Shown here: one piece after another, positions 16,500 through 27,900 of the stretch
Layout: every line of letters starts with the position of its first letter
Position numbering within the stretch: position 1 is the first letter of the stretch
From: Planctomycetota bacterium
GTDB taxonomy: Bacteria > Planctomycetota > UBA8742 > UBA2392
DNA: 36,795 nt
NCBI GenBank assembly: GCA_025993795.1
Contig: JAMQHL010000066.1
Span: forward strand, 1-36,795
Direction of reading: 5' to 3'
Translations under genes and position numbers: made by a program
The notes under the pieces: generated by a model
The model's database searches: none
Seen by the model: only the letters and a program-made list of their open reading frames with translations
What the model was told of the DNA's origin: nothing

Positions 16500-18077
16500 A
16501 TGGACCAGGTTGAGATTCGCCGCGCGCTCGTTTCTGTTTCGGACAAAGCCGGCGTCGTGGAATTCTGCAAAGTACTGGATGCCCGGAACGTGGAGATCAT
16601 TTCCACCGGCGGGACCGCAAAGGCGTTGCGCGACGCAGATGTGCGGGTGAAAGACATCTCGGACCACACCGGCTTTCCTGAAATGCTGGATGGCCGCGTC
16701 AAGACGCTGCACCCGAAGGTGCACGGCGGCCTGCTTGCCCGGCGCGACCTCGATGAGCACCTGCGCGTGGCGGAAGAACATGGTATCGGCTTGATCGACC
16801 TGGTGATTGTGAACCTCTACCCGTTCGAGGCCACGGTGGCCAAGCCCGGTGTCTCGCGTGAAGACGCGATCGAGAACATCGACATCGGCGGCCCGAGCAT
16901 GCTGCGCAGCGCGGCAAAGAATCACGATGCAGTCGCCGTCGTCACGGACCCCGCCGACTATGTCGAGTTGGCAAAAGAGCTTGAGGCCAAGGGCGGCAAA
17001 CTCGGCATCTCGACGCGACGGCGCTTGGCGTTGAAGGCATTTCGCGTGACTTCGTGGTACGACCACGCGATTGCCGAGCATTTGCAGCACCTGGAAGATG
17101 ATTCAGAAGAGCTGACGCCGAGCAAGCTGATCGCGCTCAAGAACGGCACCGATCTGCGATACGGCGAAAACCCGCACCAGCAGGCAGTCTTCTACGCCAC
17201 GGGGCGCCAGCCCCAGGGGCTGGGTGCCCTGCACCAGCTTGGTGGCAAAGAGCTCAGCTATAACAACCTGCTCGACCTTGATGCCGCGCTTCGCGTATCG
17301 GCCGACTTCGAAGACGAGCCGTTTGCCGTGGTCATCAAGCACACCAATCCCTGCGGTGCCGCAATCGGCAACGGCATCGCCGAAGCGTTCAAGCGAGCAT
17401 ACGATTGCGACCCGCTTAGCGCATTTGGCGGCATCGTTGGCTTGAACAAACCCTTTGACCTGGCCACCGCCGAGGCATTCATTGCCGGAGAAAAATTTAT
17501 CGAAGCCGTGGTCGCGCCCGACTTTGCCCCCGACGCCATCGATGCGCTGGTTGAGAAGAGCAAGAAGAAGTGGCGCAAGGCAATCCGGCTGATCAAGGCA
17601 ACCCCGCCCAGGTTGCGCACGCCGCTGGAGTACCGCAGTCTTGCAGGCGGCATGCTGGCGCAGTCCAGCGACGTGCAGCGGCTTGATACCGATGCGATCA
17701 AGGTGGTCACGTCAGGCGTGCCTGACAACTCTGAGCTTCAGGAACTGCTGTTCGCGTGGTCACTCTGTCGGCACTACAAGAGCAATGCCATCGTCATTAC
17801 GGCGGGCAGGGCGCTGCTGGGTTATGGCGCGGGCCAGACCAATCGTGTCGATGCCACCGACCACGCGCTTCAGCGCGCAGGCACGGCCGCCAAGGGTGCG
17901 GTGCTGGCCAGCGACGCATTTTTTCCCTTCCCGGACAGCATCGAGAAGGCCGCCGGCGCGGGCATCGCGGCAATCATCCAGCCTGGCGGCAGCGTCCGGG
18001 ACGACGAGGTCATCAAGGCCTGCAACGAACGCGGTGTCTCGATGGTCTTCACCGGCATGCGGCACTTCAAGCATTGA
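16500..18077 (+). CDS. purH: bifunctional AICAR formyltransferase/IMP cyclohydrolase
   Basis: A 525-residue enzyme that performs the last two steps of de novo IMP synthesis in the cytoplasm. The N-terminal IMP cyclohydrolase domain has STGGTAKAL, DGRVKTLHPKVHGGLLARRD, NLYPFE and ENIDIGGPSMLRSAAKNH. The C-terminal transformylase domain has LRYGENPHQQA, KELSYNNLLDLDAAL, the catalytic KHTNPCG, CDPLSAFGGIVGLN, DAFFPFPDSIEKAAGAG and the closing VFTGMRHFKH. Length is typical. The ATG at 16500 is chosen because GGAG at 16490-16493 is spaced 6 nt from it; an in-frame GTG at 16488 would place the Shine-Dalgarno inside the gene. A small 6-bp stem (16462-16467 with 16481-16486) lies just upstream. Confidence 0.98.
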   Translation: MDQVEIRRALVSVSDKAGVVEFCKVLDARNVEIISTGGTAKALRDADVRVKDISDHTGFPEMLDGRVKTLHPKVHGGLLARRDLDEHLRVAEEHGIGLIDLVIVNLYPFEATVAKPGVSREDAIENIDIGGPSMLRSAAKNHDAVAVVTDPADYVELAKELEAKGGKLGISTRRRLALKAFRVTSWYDHAIAEHLQHLEDDSEELTPSKLIALKNGTDLRYGENPHQQAVFYATGRQPQGLGALHQLGGKELSYNNLLDLDAALRVSADFEDEPFAVVIKHTNPCGAAIGNGIAEAFKRAYDCDPLSAFGGIVGLNKPFDLATAEAFIAGEKFIEAVVAPDFAPDAIDALVEKSKKKWRKAIRLIKATPPRLRTPLEYRSLAGGMLAQSSDVQRLDTDAIKVVTSGVPDNSELQELLFAWSLCRHYKSNAIVITAGRALLGYGAGQTNRVDATDHALQRAGTAAKGAVLASDAFFPFPDSIEKAAGAGIAAIIQPGGSVRDDEVIKACNERGVSMVFTGMRHFKH

Positions 18078-18125
18078 TGCGCGTCCGGCGCGCCGCAGTG
18101 TTCAAGTCGGGCGCCACAATCCACA

Positions 18126-19004
18126 ATGGCCGCCATGTCTGAGCCATCTACCTGGCAGCAGTTTCTTGACCCGGCGCGCTATCCACCGGCGCCCGACGCG
18201 GCGATGCTGCCGGTAGTCGTCGGAGTGACAGCCGCACTGCTGGGGCTGCTTGCAGTCTGGCGGGTGTTGCGCCCGATCGGCAAACCCGATGGCGGTTTGC
18301 CGGTGCAGGATTCGCTGATGGCGCTGGCGTTGGGGTTCACGGCGCTGCTGCTGCCAGACATTCTCGGTTTCGTCATTTCGCAAAACGCTGAGCCTGACCC
18401 AATGCTGCTTGGTACCCTGCAGGTGGCGATTGCGCTGGTCTGCATTGTGCTGTTCGCCCGAAACCCGCTGCGCAGGCAGGAAGAGCCTGTGCCCACACCC
18501 CCATGGGTCCGGTTTGAGCCGGTCTGGCTGGCACGCGTGCTGCCCGCATGGGCATTGTGCTACCCGGTGCTGATCGGGGCCGCGGTTGCCAACGCCGCAC
18601 TGCTGGTATTGCTGGACGTTCCAATCACTGAGCAGCACCATTTGACACGCCTGCGCACAGATGACTCGGTACCGTGGATTGTGGGCTGGTATGTGCTTGC
18701 CGGCCTGGGCGCGCCGCTACGTGAAGAGTTTGCGTTTCGCGTTGTGTTCTTTGGCGTGCTGAAGGGTTGGCTTTCGCAGGCGGGCAACGCGGGCCTGTGG
18801 GTTGCGGGCGGCGCTTCGGTACTGCTGTTCGTGCTGGCGCACTATCCCTGGCAGTTTCCCGTGCTGATTCTGCCGCTCACGGCGCTTGGCGTCATCCTGA
18901 CGCTGAGTTATGTGTACACCCGCAGCATGTGGCCGGGCGTGATGATTCACGCGCTGCACAATTCGCTGGTGCTCACGTTTCAGTTTTTTGTGTTGGCTGA
19001 TTGA
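18126..19004 (+). CDS. CPBP-family intramembrane metalloprotease
   Basis: A 292-residue polytopic membrane protein with about seven to eight hydrophobic segments. The three CPBP (Rce1/Abi) motifs are present: E200-E201 and R205 in PLREEFAFRVVFFG, H239 in FVLAHYPWQ, and H275/N279 in MIHALHNSLVL. These residues form a metal-free or metal-assisted glutamate-type active site in the membrane. Bacterial members act in maturation, bacteriocin immunity or signalling. The substrate is not predictable here. The start could be ATG 18126 or ATG 18135; no strong ribosome binding site favours either. It lies 48 bp after purH and may be co-transcribed. It abuts nuoL tail to tail with no spacer. Confidence 0.9.
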   Translation: MAAMSEPSTWQQFLDPARYPPAPDAAMLPVVVGVTAALLGLLAVWRVLRPIGKPDGGLPVQDSLMALALGFTALLLPDILGFVISQNAEPDPMLLGTLQVAIALVCIVLFARNPLRRQEEPVPTPPWVRFEPVWLARVLPAWALCYPVLIGAAVANAALLVLLDVPITEQHHLTRLRTDDSVPWIVGWYVLAGLGAPLREEFAFRVVFFGVLKGWLSQAGNAGLWVAGGASVLLFVLAHYPWQFPVLILPLTALGVILTLSYVYTRSMWPGVMIHALHNSLVLTFQFFVLAD

Positions 19005-21065
<2,061 letters not shown>

Positions 21066-21066
21066 G

Positions 21067-21393
21067 TCAGCCCTTGAGCTCCGAGGCAGCGTCAGAGTCT
21101 GCCGTGTGCTTGCGGCGATAGATCGCGACGATGATTGCCAGGCCGATGCCGACTTCGGCGGCGGCCACGGCCATCACCATCAGGGTGAAGAACTGGCCTG
21201 AATGAGCGCCGATCATGCCGGCACCCTCGCCGGCCCAATAGCGCGAGAACGTGACCAGTGCGATGTTGACCGCGTTGAGCATCAGTTCCAGCGACATCAA
21301 CAGCATGATCAGGTGGCGGCGCGAGAGCACGCCGTACAGCCCTGCGCTGAACAGTACCGCTGCCAGAAACAGCACGACCTTGGGTTCAAGCAT
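21067..21393 (-). CDS. nuoK: NADH-quinone oxidoreductase subunit K
   Basis: A 108-residue three-helix subunit of complex I. The ATG at 21393 starts MLEPKVVLFLAAVLFSAGLYGVL; the upstream frame to 21468 overlaps nuoJ only. The conserved glutamates are in LMSLELMLNAVNIALV and VAAAEVGIGLAIIVAIYRR. It has a small Gly/Ala loop, AGEGAGMIGAHSGQFF. The start overlaps the nuoJ stop by 8 bp and the stop precedes nuoL by one base, so J-K-L are one translationally coupled unit. Confidence 0.97.
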   Translation of the reverse strand: MLEPKVVLFLAAVLFSAGLYGVLSRRHLIMLLMSLELMLNAVNIALVTFSRYWAGEGAGMIGAHSGQFFTLMVMAVAAAEVGIGLAIIVAIYRRKHTADSDAASELKG

Positions 21394-22099
21394 GGTCGCG
21401 CCCCTTGCCTGCGTCCTGTGTGCCGGGGATGCCGGCAAGGTGGCGGCGCGCCAGCAGCACTGCGCCAAGCAGGGCCGCGAAAATCAGCAGGCTGACCACT
21501 TCAAACGCCAGCGGGAAGCCCTCAAAGATCGTCTTGCTGACGGCAGCAGTGCTGCCGTACGACAACGCGCCGTCTTCAGATGACGGCACGAACATTGCGC
21601 CTGAGTAGCTGGCGGGCAACGGCCCGAAGTCGTTGAACTCGGCGGGCAGCTTTGCAATCGCCGCCGTGAAGCACACCAGAAACGACAGCGACAGCACCAT
21701 CGCCATCGGCTTTGGAAGCTGGATGCTGTCCAGCGCCGCGTCTAGGGCCGGTGGCATCTGGAAGCCGGTTTTCTTTTTCTTCGGCGCAGCGGGGCCGCCG
21801 GACTCTTTGGGGTTGAACACCGCGCGCGAACCGACCGCGCCGGGCAGATGCAGGCGGTCATCACGCGTGCGCGTGTCAGTGAACATCAGCACGAACAGGA
21901 ACATCACAGCAAGCGCACCCGCGTAAATGATGATCTGCGAGACCGCGATAAACGGGGCGTCCAGCGCTTTGAACACGCCGGCGGAGCCGCCGAATGCAAT
22001 CAGCAGGCCCAGCAGGGCATACACAGGATTCTTCTGCGAAATCAGGATCAGCGTGCCCGCCAGCGAAATCAGGGCGCTAAGAAAGAACAGAACTTCCAT
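21386..22099 (-). CDS. nuoJ: NADH-quinone oxidoreductase subunit J
   Basis: A 237-residue complex I membrane subunit starting at ATG 22099 (MEVLFFLSALISLAGTLILI). The family block FIAVSQIIIYAGALAVMFLFVLM is intact. A hydrophilic loop of about 55 residues follows (TDTRTRDDRLHLPGA to LDSIQLPKP) with a KKKK run. It makes the protein longer than the common 165-200 residues. The last helix, FEVVSLLIFAALLGAVLLARR, is standard. The gene opens the J-K-L run. A possible promoter region of 88 bp lies between it and the terminator hairpin at 22188. Confidence 0.95.
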   Translation of the reverse strand: MEVLFFLSALISLAGTLILISQKNPVYALLGLLIAFGGSAGVFKALDAPFIAVSQIIIYAGALAVMFLFVLMFTDTRTRDDRLHLPGAVGSRAVFNPKESGGPAAPKKKKTGFQMPPALDAALDSIQLPKPMAMVLSLSFLVCFTAAIAKLPAEFNDFGPLPASYSGAMFVPSSEDGALSYGSTAAVSKTIFEGFPLAFEVVSLLIFAALLGAVLLARRHLAGIPGTQDAGKGRDHA

Positions 22100-22187
22100 G
22101 AAACCGATCCCCGCTGGAGTCGAGGGCGGCACGTTAGCAGTGGGGGAATGGGCACGCAAGCACGCTCGTCTGGCGCCCGAAATGACA

Positions 22188-22217
22188 CCCGTCGCGCACT
22201 CGAAGGCACGCGACGGG
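22188..22217 (-). terminator. terminator hairpin after the HEAT lipoprotein gene
   Basis: A perfect 9-bp stem (CCCGTCGCG at 22188-22196, CGCGACGGG at 22209-22217) closes a 12-nt loop. On the minus strand it lies 19 bp beyond the stop of the HEAT-repeat gene and is followed by TGTCATTT. It would separate that gene from nuoJ. Confidence 0.6.
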
Positions 22218-22236
22218 CGGGTTCAAAGGCAGTCCG

Positions 22237-23628
22237 CTAACGGCTCCTGGGTTGGGTGCGCGAGCTGTTGCCGCCCTGATTGCGGCCCGTGTTGGTGTTC
22301 GTGCGCGGCTGGGTGCGCGGCTGCGTGCGTGAGCTGCTTGGGGTCGTGCGCGGCCGTGATCCGCTGTTGCTGATCCCCGAGCTGAAGCGCGGCTTAGGCT
22401 TGCCCACGTACATGTTGGCCGGGTCAAGGTCGGGGTACTTGGTATAGAAGTACTTGCGCCAGCGCGGCTGGTCACTGCCGTTGTCCGTACGACAGATACG
22501 CACCAGGCTGGCCATCGCGCTGATCTGCACGCCCGGGCTCTGGTCCGTGAGCAGTTCAACCAGCGGGTAGGCTTCTTTCTCGCGCTCGGCGGTAATCAAC
22601 TGGCCCAATGCGGTTGCGGCTGCTTCGCGCACGACTGCGGTGCGGTCGCCGGTTGCCTGTAACAGCGGCTCAATGGCGCGCTCGTCGCGGATGCGGGCCA
22701 GTGCCAGCGCTGCGCTTTCGCGTACGCGCTCGTCAAAATCAGACAGGCCGGTCAGCACCGCGTTGTATACGCGCTCGGGGTCGCTGCCGTAGTGCCGCGA
22801 CAGCGCGTCAATCGCGTGGCGGCGCACAGCCGGGTAGTCATCGGTCACGGCGCGTTCCAGCGCGGGAATCACCCGCTGCGGGTCAGCAATCTTGCCCAGC
22901 GCGATCGCCGATGCCCCGCGCAACTCTGCGTCAGGGTGCGACAGCCCCACGACGCTCAGGTCGTTCACAGCCGCCACGTCGCCGATGTCACCCATGGCGT
23001 TGACGGCCGCGATCTGCACACGCGGGTCAGGGTCGGAAAGGAAGCGGTTGCGCAGCGGCAGGATCGAATCTTTCTGCACGCCATCGAATGCGACGGCAAA
23101 CGTGTAGACGGCGGCGCGGCGCATCGCATAGCCGGCCTCCTGGTCTTCCATATTCCGGCTCAGCGCCTGCATCAGCGCCTTGTGGTCGGCGTAGTCGCGC
23201 AGCTTGTCGCCCATTGTCGAAAGCCCGAGCATGCTGTTCAGGCGCACGCTGGCGGCTTCTTCGGGGTCGAGCACTTTTTCCAGCAGTACGGGAATCACGG
23301 AGGCGTCGCCGGTGAAGCCAAGCATCACGCCTGCTACAGCGCGCCGCGGCGTGCTGCCATCGTCGTGCAGGGCAGACAACAGGGCGCGCTGGTACATGCG
23401 CGCGTTCTCCGACAGCTTGGCGCGCATTGCCATTTCGCCATCTTTGTCAGCGCGCTGGATTGCCAGCGCCAGCTCGCGCAGGGAATCATCGAAGGCCTCA
23501 AGTGTCGCGTCGTCGATGTACGAGCGTTCGCCGTTTTCGTCAGCGCCCGTACTGCGCGTGCCTGAGCAACCGGCAAGCAAACCAAGCATCAGGGCCGCGC
23601 AAATGATAGGCAAGGAAGTGCGACGCAT
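22237..23628 (-). CDS. HEAT-repeat lipoprotein
   Basis: A 463-residue protein. The ATG at 23628 begins a lipoprotein signal with lipobox L-A-G-C21 (ALMLGLLAGC). After a short linker and an N-terminal helical segment (DDSLRELALAIQRADKDGEM), residues about 80-395 hold seven or more HEAT/PBS-lyase-like repeats. Examples are DPRVQIAAVNAMGDIGD, DAELRGASAIALGKIADP, RVRESAALALARIRDERA and AVVREAAATALGQL. These form a curved protein-binding solenoid. The last about 45 residues are a disordered Arg/Thr/Gln/Pro/Ser tail with RTQP repeats. It likely acts as an envelope scaffold; the partner is unknown. The longer upstream frame to 23700 has no support because the lipobox fixes the start. Confidence 0.88.
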   Translation of the reverse strand: MRRTSLPIICAALMLGLLAGCSGTRSTGADENGERSYIDDATLEAFDDSLRELALAIQRADKDGEMAMRAKLSENARMYQRALLSALHDDGSTPRRAVAGVMLGFTGDASVIPVLLEKVLDPEEAASVRLNSMLGLSTMGDKLRDYADHKALMQALSRNMEDQEAGYAMRRAAVYTFAVAFDGVQKDSILPLRNRFLSDPDPRVQIAAVNAMGDIGDVAAVNDLSVVGLSHPDAELRGASAIALGKIADPQRVIPALERAVTDDYPAVRRHAIDALSRHYGSDPERVYNAVLTGLSDFDERVRESAALALARIRDERAIEPLLQATGDRTAVVREAAATALGQLITAEREKEAYPLVELLTDQSPGVQISAMASLVRICRTDNGSDQPRWRKYFYTKYPDLDPANMYVGKPKPRFSSGISNSGSRPRTTPSSSRTQPRTQPRTNTNTGRNQGGNSSRTQPRSR

Positions 23629-24058
23629 TTCGTGTCCCCGCTGAAGCCGAAAAGAAGTTCTATCCTCTATATACGCCGACAGATGCAAATCCGTTGACAA
23701 TTTTCGTGCCGCACGGCCGGGTTCCGCACCCGGCGTAGCGACGTTCCGGCGACGCGTGGGGGCAGTGGCGATTCCATTGCGGTGACCACGTGTTACGCGC
23801 CAGACACCGGGCTGCCAACTCGAGATGCCCGGCGGCGGCCATGCGAGCCAGTTGCAAGTAACTATAGAGTAATGATTTACGCCAGTTCACTGGAGCCAGA
23901 CACCGGTGCCCAAGACAGATGGCACCCATGTTGCACTCTGATCTGGAAAGTATGTGATGTCGTTGGGCTCTCTGCCCCCGGCTCAACGGCAAAGCAAAGG
24001 GCGGCATCAGTGCCCTAAGGGTTGAAATGGGCGGGACTTGTGATGGAATGCCGGTCCA
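23629..24058. other. intergenic divergent control region
   Basis: About 430 bp between two divergent genes with no convincing open frame. An AT-rich island at about 23850-23885 stands out from the GC-rich surroundings and could hold promoters for either direction, but no clear -35/-10 pair with correct spacing was found. The 12-mer GCCAGACACCGG occurs twice in direct orientation at 23799-23810 and 23895-23906, one on each side of the island. This could be a regulator site. Confidence 0.4.
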
Positions 24059-24856
24059 ATGCCGAGGCCAATGAAAGATTTGACAAAACATTCGCCAAAC
24101 CTACTTCCCGTGCGCAGCCTGTTGGCGTGCCTTTGCCTTCTGCTGGGCGGGTTCAGCGTACGGGCACAGGATAGCGGTACCGAGAACAAGCCCCCGCAAG
24201 ACCGGGACGGCTATGACAGGCCAACCACCTACCCGAAAATCCGCTTCGGTGGCAAGAAGAAGGAAGGCGCAGAAGGGGCAGACGGCGAAGCAGCCGCTGC
24301 AAAGAACAAGTCCCGCGTGTTCCTGTTGGACATCAGCGACAACATGGCAGCGAGCATCACAATCGACGGCACCCGCGAAACCACACGCATGGAGCATATG
24401 CGCGAGGTGATGGGCCGCACGCTGGACAACCTTGCCAAGAAGCGCAACCTGGATTTCAACATCGTCACTTTCGGCAGCGTCAAGGATTTCGCCAACGGCG
24501 GCGAACTGTTGCAGACCAGCGCCGAGACTACGTTCAAGGCCAAAGAGTGGCTCAAGAAGCTTGAATCCAAGGGCTCGCCCGACTTGCATGCCCTGCTGGC
24601 CGAGTGCTTCAAGCAAGAGCCCGATACTGCGGCAATGCTGGTCGGCAGTATGCCGGCCAAGCCCGCAGGCGTAGATGAAGAAGTGCTCAAGAAGTTCGAA
24701 AGCGTCGGCGAGTACATCATCGACGAGGTCAAGAACAAACGCACGGCCGGCAAGAAGACGACGCTGGATATTATCGGCATCGGCCTCGGCCGTGACGAGA
24801 AGGCTTATTACAGGCGCCTGGCGGAAGCCGGTGGTGGCACGTACATCGACGGTTGA
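24059..24856 (+). CDS. secreted vWA-like domain protein
   Basis: A 265-residue protein with a signal peptide (VRSLLACLCLLLGGFSVRAQ; cleavage likely before DSG). A charged linker (about 40-84, with GGKKKEG and EGADGEA) precedes a von Willebrand A-like fold, about 85-262. It opens with strand RVFLLD and the MIDAS-like D91-I-S93-D-N95-M; Asn stands where the canonical motif has the second Ser. The order of later strands fits vWA: LDFNIVTFGS, then TTLDIIGIGLG, then GGGTYIDG at the end. It may bind metal and a protein partner in the envelope. The start is ATG 24059 or ATG 24071. The pseudopilin gene begins 134 bp downstream. Confidence 0.75.
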   Translation: MPRPMKDLTKHSPNLLPVRSLLACLCLLLGGFSVRAQDSGTENKPPQDRDGYDRPTTYPKIRFGGKKKEGAEGADGEAAAAKNKSRVFLLDISDNMAASITIDGTRETTRMEHMREVMGRTLDNLAKKRNLDFNIVTFGSVKDFANGGELLQTSAETTFKAKEWLKKLESKGSPDLHALLAECFKQEPDTAAMLVGSMPAKPAGVDEEVLKKFESVGEYIIDEVKNKRTAGKKTTLDIIGIGLGRDEKAYYRRLAEAGGGTYIDG

Positions 24857-24990
24857 CCCAGCGCCCGCCGGACACAGTTCGCTGCGTCTAGCGAGGTTGA
24901 GAAGTGCAGAAGAAGATCTTAAGTGAAGCCGCGTCCCCCGACGGCTGCACAGAAAAACCCTGTTTCAACGTGGACCGGAGGTCTGACGTG

Positions 24991-27900
24991 ATGCAACCAA
25001 GGCGCACAGTGCTATGGAACCCGCGCGGGTATCGGCGGGGAACACTGTTGGTTGTCGTGCTCGGATTGCTGGTGGCGCTTTTCGTCATCGGCACTTCGTT
25101 CAGTTTCGTGACGCTCTCTGAGCGTCGCGCAGCCGCGAACTACCTGGATCGACAGCGGGCGCTTGACCTGGCCCTGGACGGCATTGAGTACTCGGTGGCG
25201 AGGTTGCGCGCCGAGGCCGTCGTCGAACACTACGAGGGCATCAAGCCCACGCATGCGGGATACAAGAACAAAGACTACGATGCCCGCCTGTATTCGCTGC
25301 GTCCACTCGATGCCGCGAACCCGTCCGTGAGCTGGAGCCGCGTCGCATCTTCGACCAGCCACTCGGGCGGCGCAGACGGCAACTGGGCTGACTTCGACGG
25401 CAACGGTGAAAAGGGCGGCAACGAAACCAGCTTCGGCACCGACAAGATTCCATCCCAGATCGCGGTGGGTTCGGAGGGTTGGGGATCCAGCGTCACAGGC
25501 TTCCATGCCGACGGCATCAGCACCAACCAGGTGCGCAATAAAGACGTTGCACGCGCTTCGGAAGAAGCCAGATACGGGCCTTCCGGCACCTATGAGCAGT
25601 TTGGCGATTACTTCCGCGTGCGCACCGTAGATGCGGCAAGCCTGCTGAACCTGAACAACTTCAAGGGCGACCGTCTTTCACAGGTATTGCTGGTGCTCGG
25701 AGACGCCATCGACGCGTGGCTCAATGGCACCGCAGGCGGCAAGGACAACCCGTTCTATCCTGAAATCGTGCAGGACATCGTCCGCCTGTCTGAGGAGAAC
25801 GGCTGGGTCATCGATAGCAAAGAAGACCTGCGCCCGATTTACGCCAGCTATAAAGACGGCGATCGCCTGTTCGATCTGGCGAACAACTTCATCACAGTCG
25901 CAAGCTGGCAGGACCCAAGCTACCGCGACTATTGCGAGAGCAACACCGAAGTCGAAGAGCTCAACAACCCGCGCAAGCTGACAGAACAGGAACGCTGGCG
26001 TGCGGGCTGGGCCGATTCCGCTTCGGCGGGCATGGACGGCTGGCCGGACTGGCAGCCGGCGGCCAGCGGGTTCATGAAGTCGCCAATCAATATCAACACT
26101 GCGCCCAAGCCCGTGCTGGTGGCGATGCTGGCGGGCATTGAGGCCAAGGCGCGCCTGCTGTTTTACCAGAAGCAGGACCTGATCACCGCCAACGACCAGT
26201 TGTACTTCGACAACTTTACACAGGCTGTGCCGCAGCAGACCACGGGCACCACCGACCTTGGCCGCCAGAATAACGCGGTTGACGTTGCCGGTACCGGCGT
26301 GCAGTTCGAGGTCAACTGGTACCCCAGCGGCGCCAACAGCCGCGGCATCTTCCAGATGGTGCCGATTGGGCCGATCGAGACCATGTACGGCAAGAAGGGC
26401 GCCACCAGCAGCACCGCCACCGGCTCGGCTGAGAATGCAGGCGCGCTGGCAGAACAGATTATTCTGATGCGCAGCGCCGAGCCGTTCCGGAGCTGGCAGG
26501 ACTTCGACGCCCGCTTTTTGCGCGAAGTTCTGTTGCGCGTGTACACAGAGGGCCGCACAGGCATCCAGGTCCCTGACCTGGTCGGTGTCAACCGCGGCGA
26601 CCTGCAAGGCAAAGACAGCAACTCGGTCAAGGGAATGTATCCCGAGAGCCTGCTGCCGCGCCCCGACAACTGCAACCATGCTGCAAACCCGATCAAGTCA
26701 GGCGACGCAGCCATGAAGGGCGGCGACTTCCGCGCATGGTACTGGAAGAGCTGCGTAGACATGCTGCGGGCGGCGCTTTGCCCCAGCAACATCAGCAACC
26801 GCTACAACGCGGACTATCCTTACCATCTCAACGTGGACCGGATGGATCTGACGGTCACCAGCGCGCCCATCTGCTTCAGCAGTATGGGCGTGTACGAAGT
26901 TGTCAGCATGGGTGAGTTGCTGGCGCCCGCGCCCGGCGCCCAGCAGGCCACCAGCACTGGTGCGGTTGACCGCCTGCCGGTCGCGCGCCGCAAGGTGCGC
27001 AGCGTTGTCCAGATTTACGACATCTGGCGCCACAGCAGCCAGTCCGACTTCATGACGCCACCCGACCCGGCCATTTTCAACCGGCCGCTCAACACCGCCA
27101 GCACGACGCCGCCGCCTGTCGTCCCGTACTCGCGCCTGACCAAGTCGAACACGAACAGCGGTCCGTTCTCGATCGACGAGATGAGCGCGCAGATCTGGAA
27201 CAATAACTCCGGCGCAGAAACTGCCTTGCTGAACAAAGCCGACGATTCCAAGGGCATCGGGTACAAGCGTGACCAGAACAACGTAATCCAGGACGGTCGC
27301 GACCGCTGGAAGGGCCACAACGAGTACACGTCGGCATCCCGCGACTTTGGCTACATCACGATGAACCCGCAAGACCGCACGCCGTTCACTTACACCGACG
27401 GGCGCACCTACGAGTTGGCGTTCCATGCCCGCTTCAACGAAAGCCTGCGCGCCCGCACGGAGCTGATCAGTGACGCTGACAGCACCTACACCATTGAAGG
27501 CGTGTGCAGCGACCAGAAAGGCCGCGACCAGGCCTGGGGCCACTTGCCGCTTGAAACTGGCGCGTTGTTTGACGACTTCATTTCCAGCGCGTCGCCCCGT
27601 GACACCGGCCAGGCGCTGGTGAACCCGGCAGGCGTGGCAGAATTCGCCACGAGCTCCGAGGGCGAAGAGGCCACCAAGTATTCGTCGCTGGTGCCTGACG
27701 GTGTGCGCATGAGCGGCCAGAGCCTGCGCTTTCGTGCCCGCAGTGCGCTTGCGGCAACCTACGGCACGCGCGGCTTGACGCGCTACGCGCGCCTGAAAAT
27801 TCTGCGTTATCCCTGCGGCAGTCACTATGCCAACTACCCGTTCATGCCAATCCAGCCCACGGACAACAGCTATCCCCAGGGCGTCAAGGACAGTGATCTG

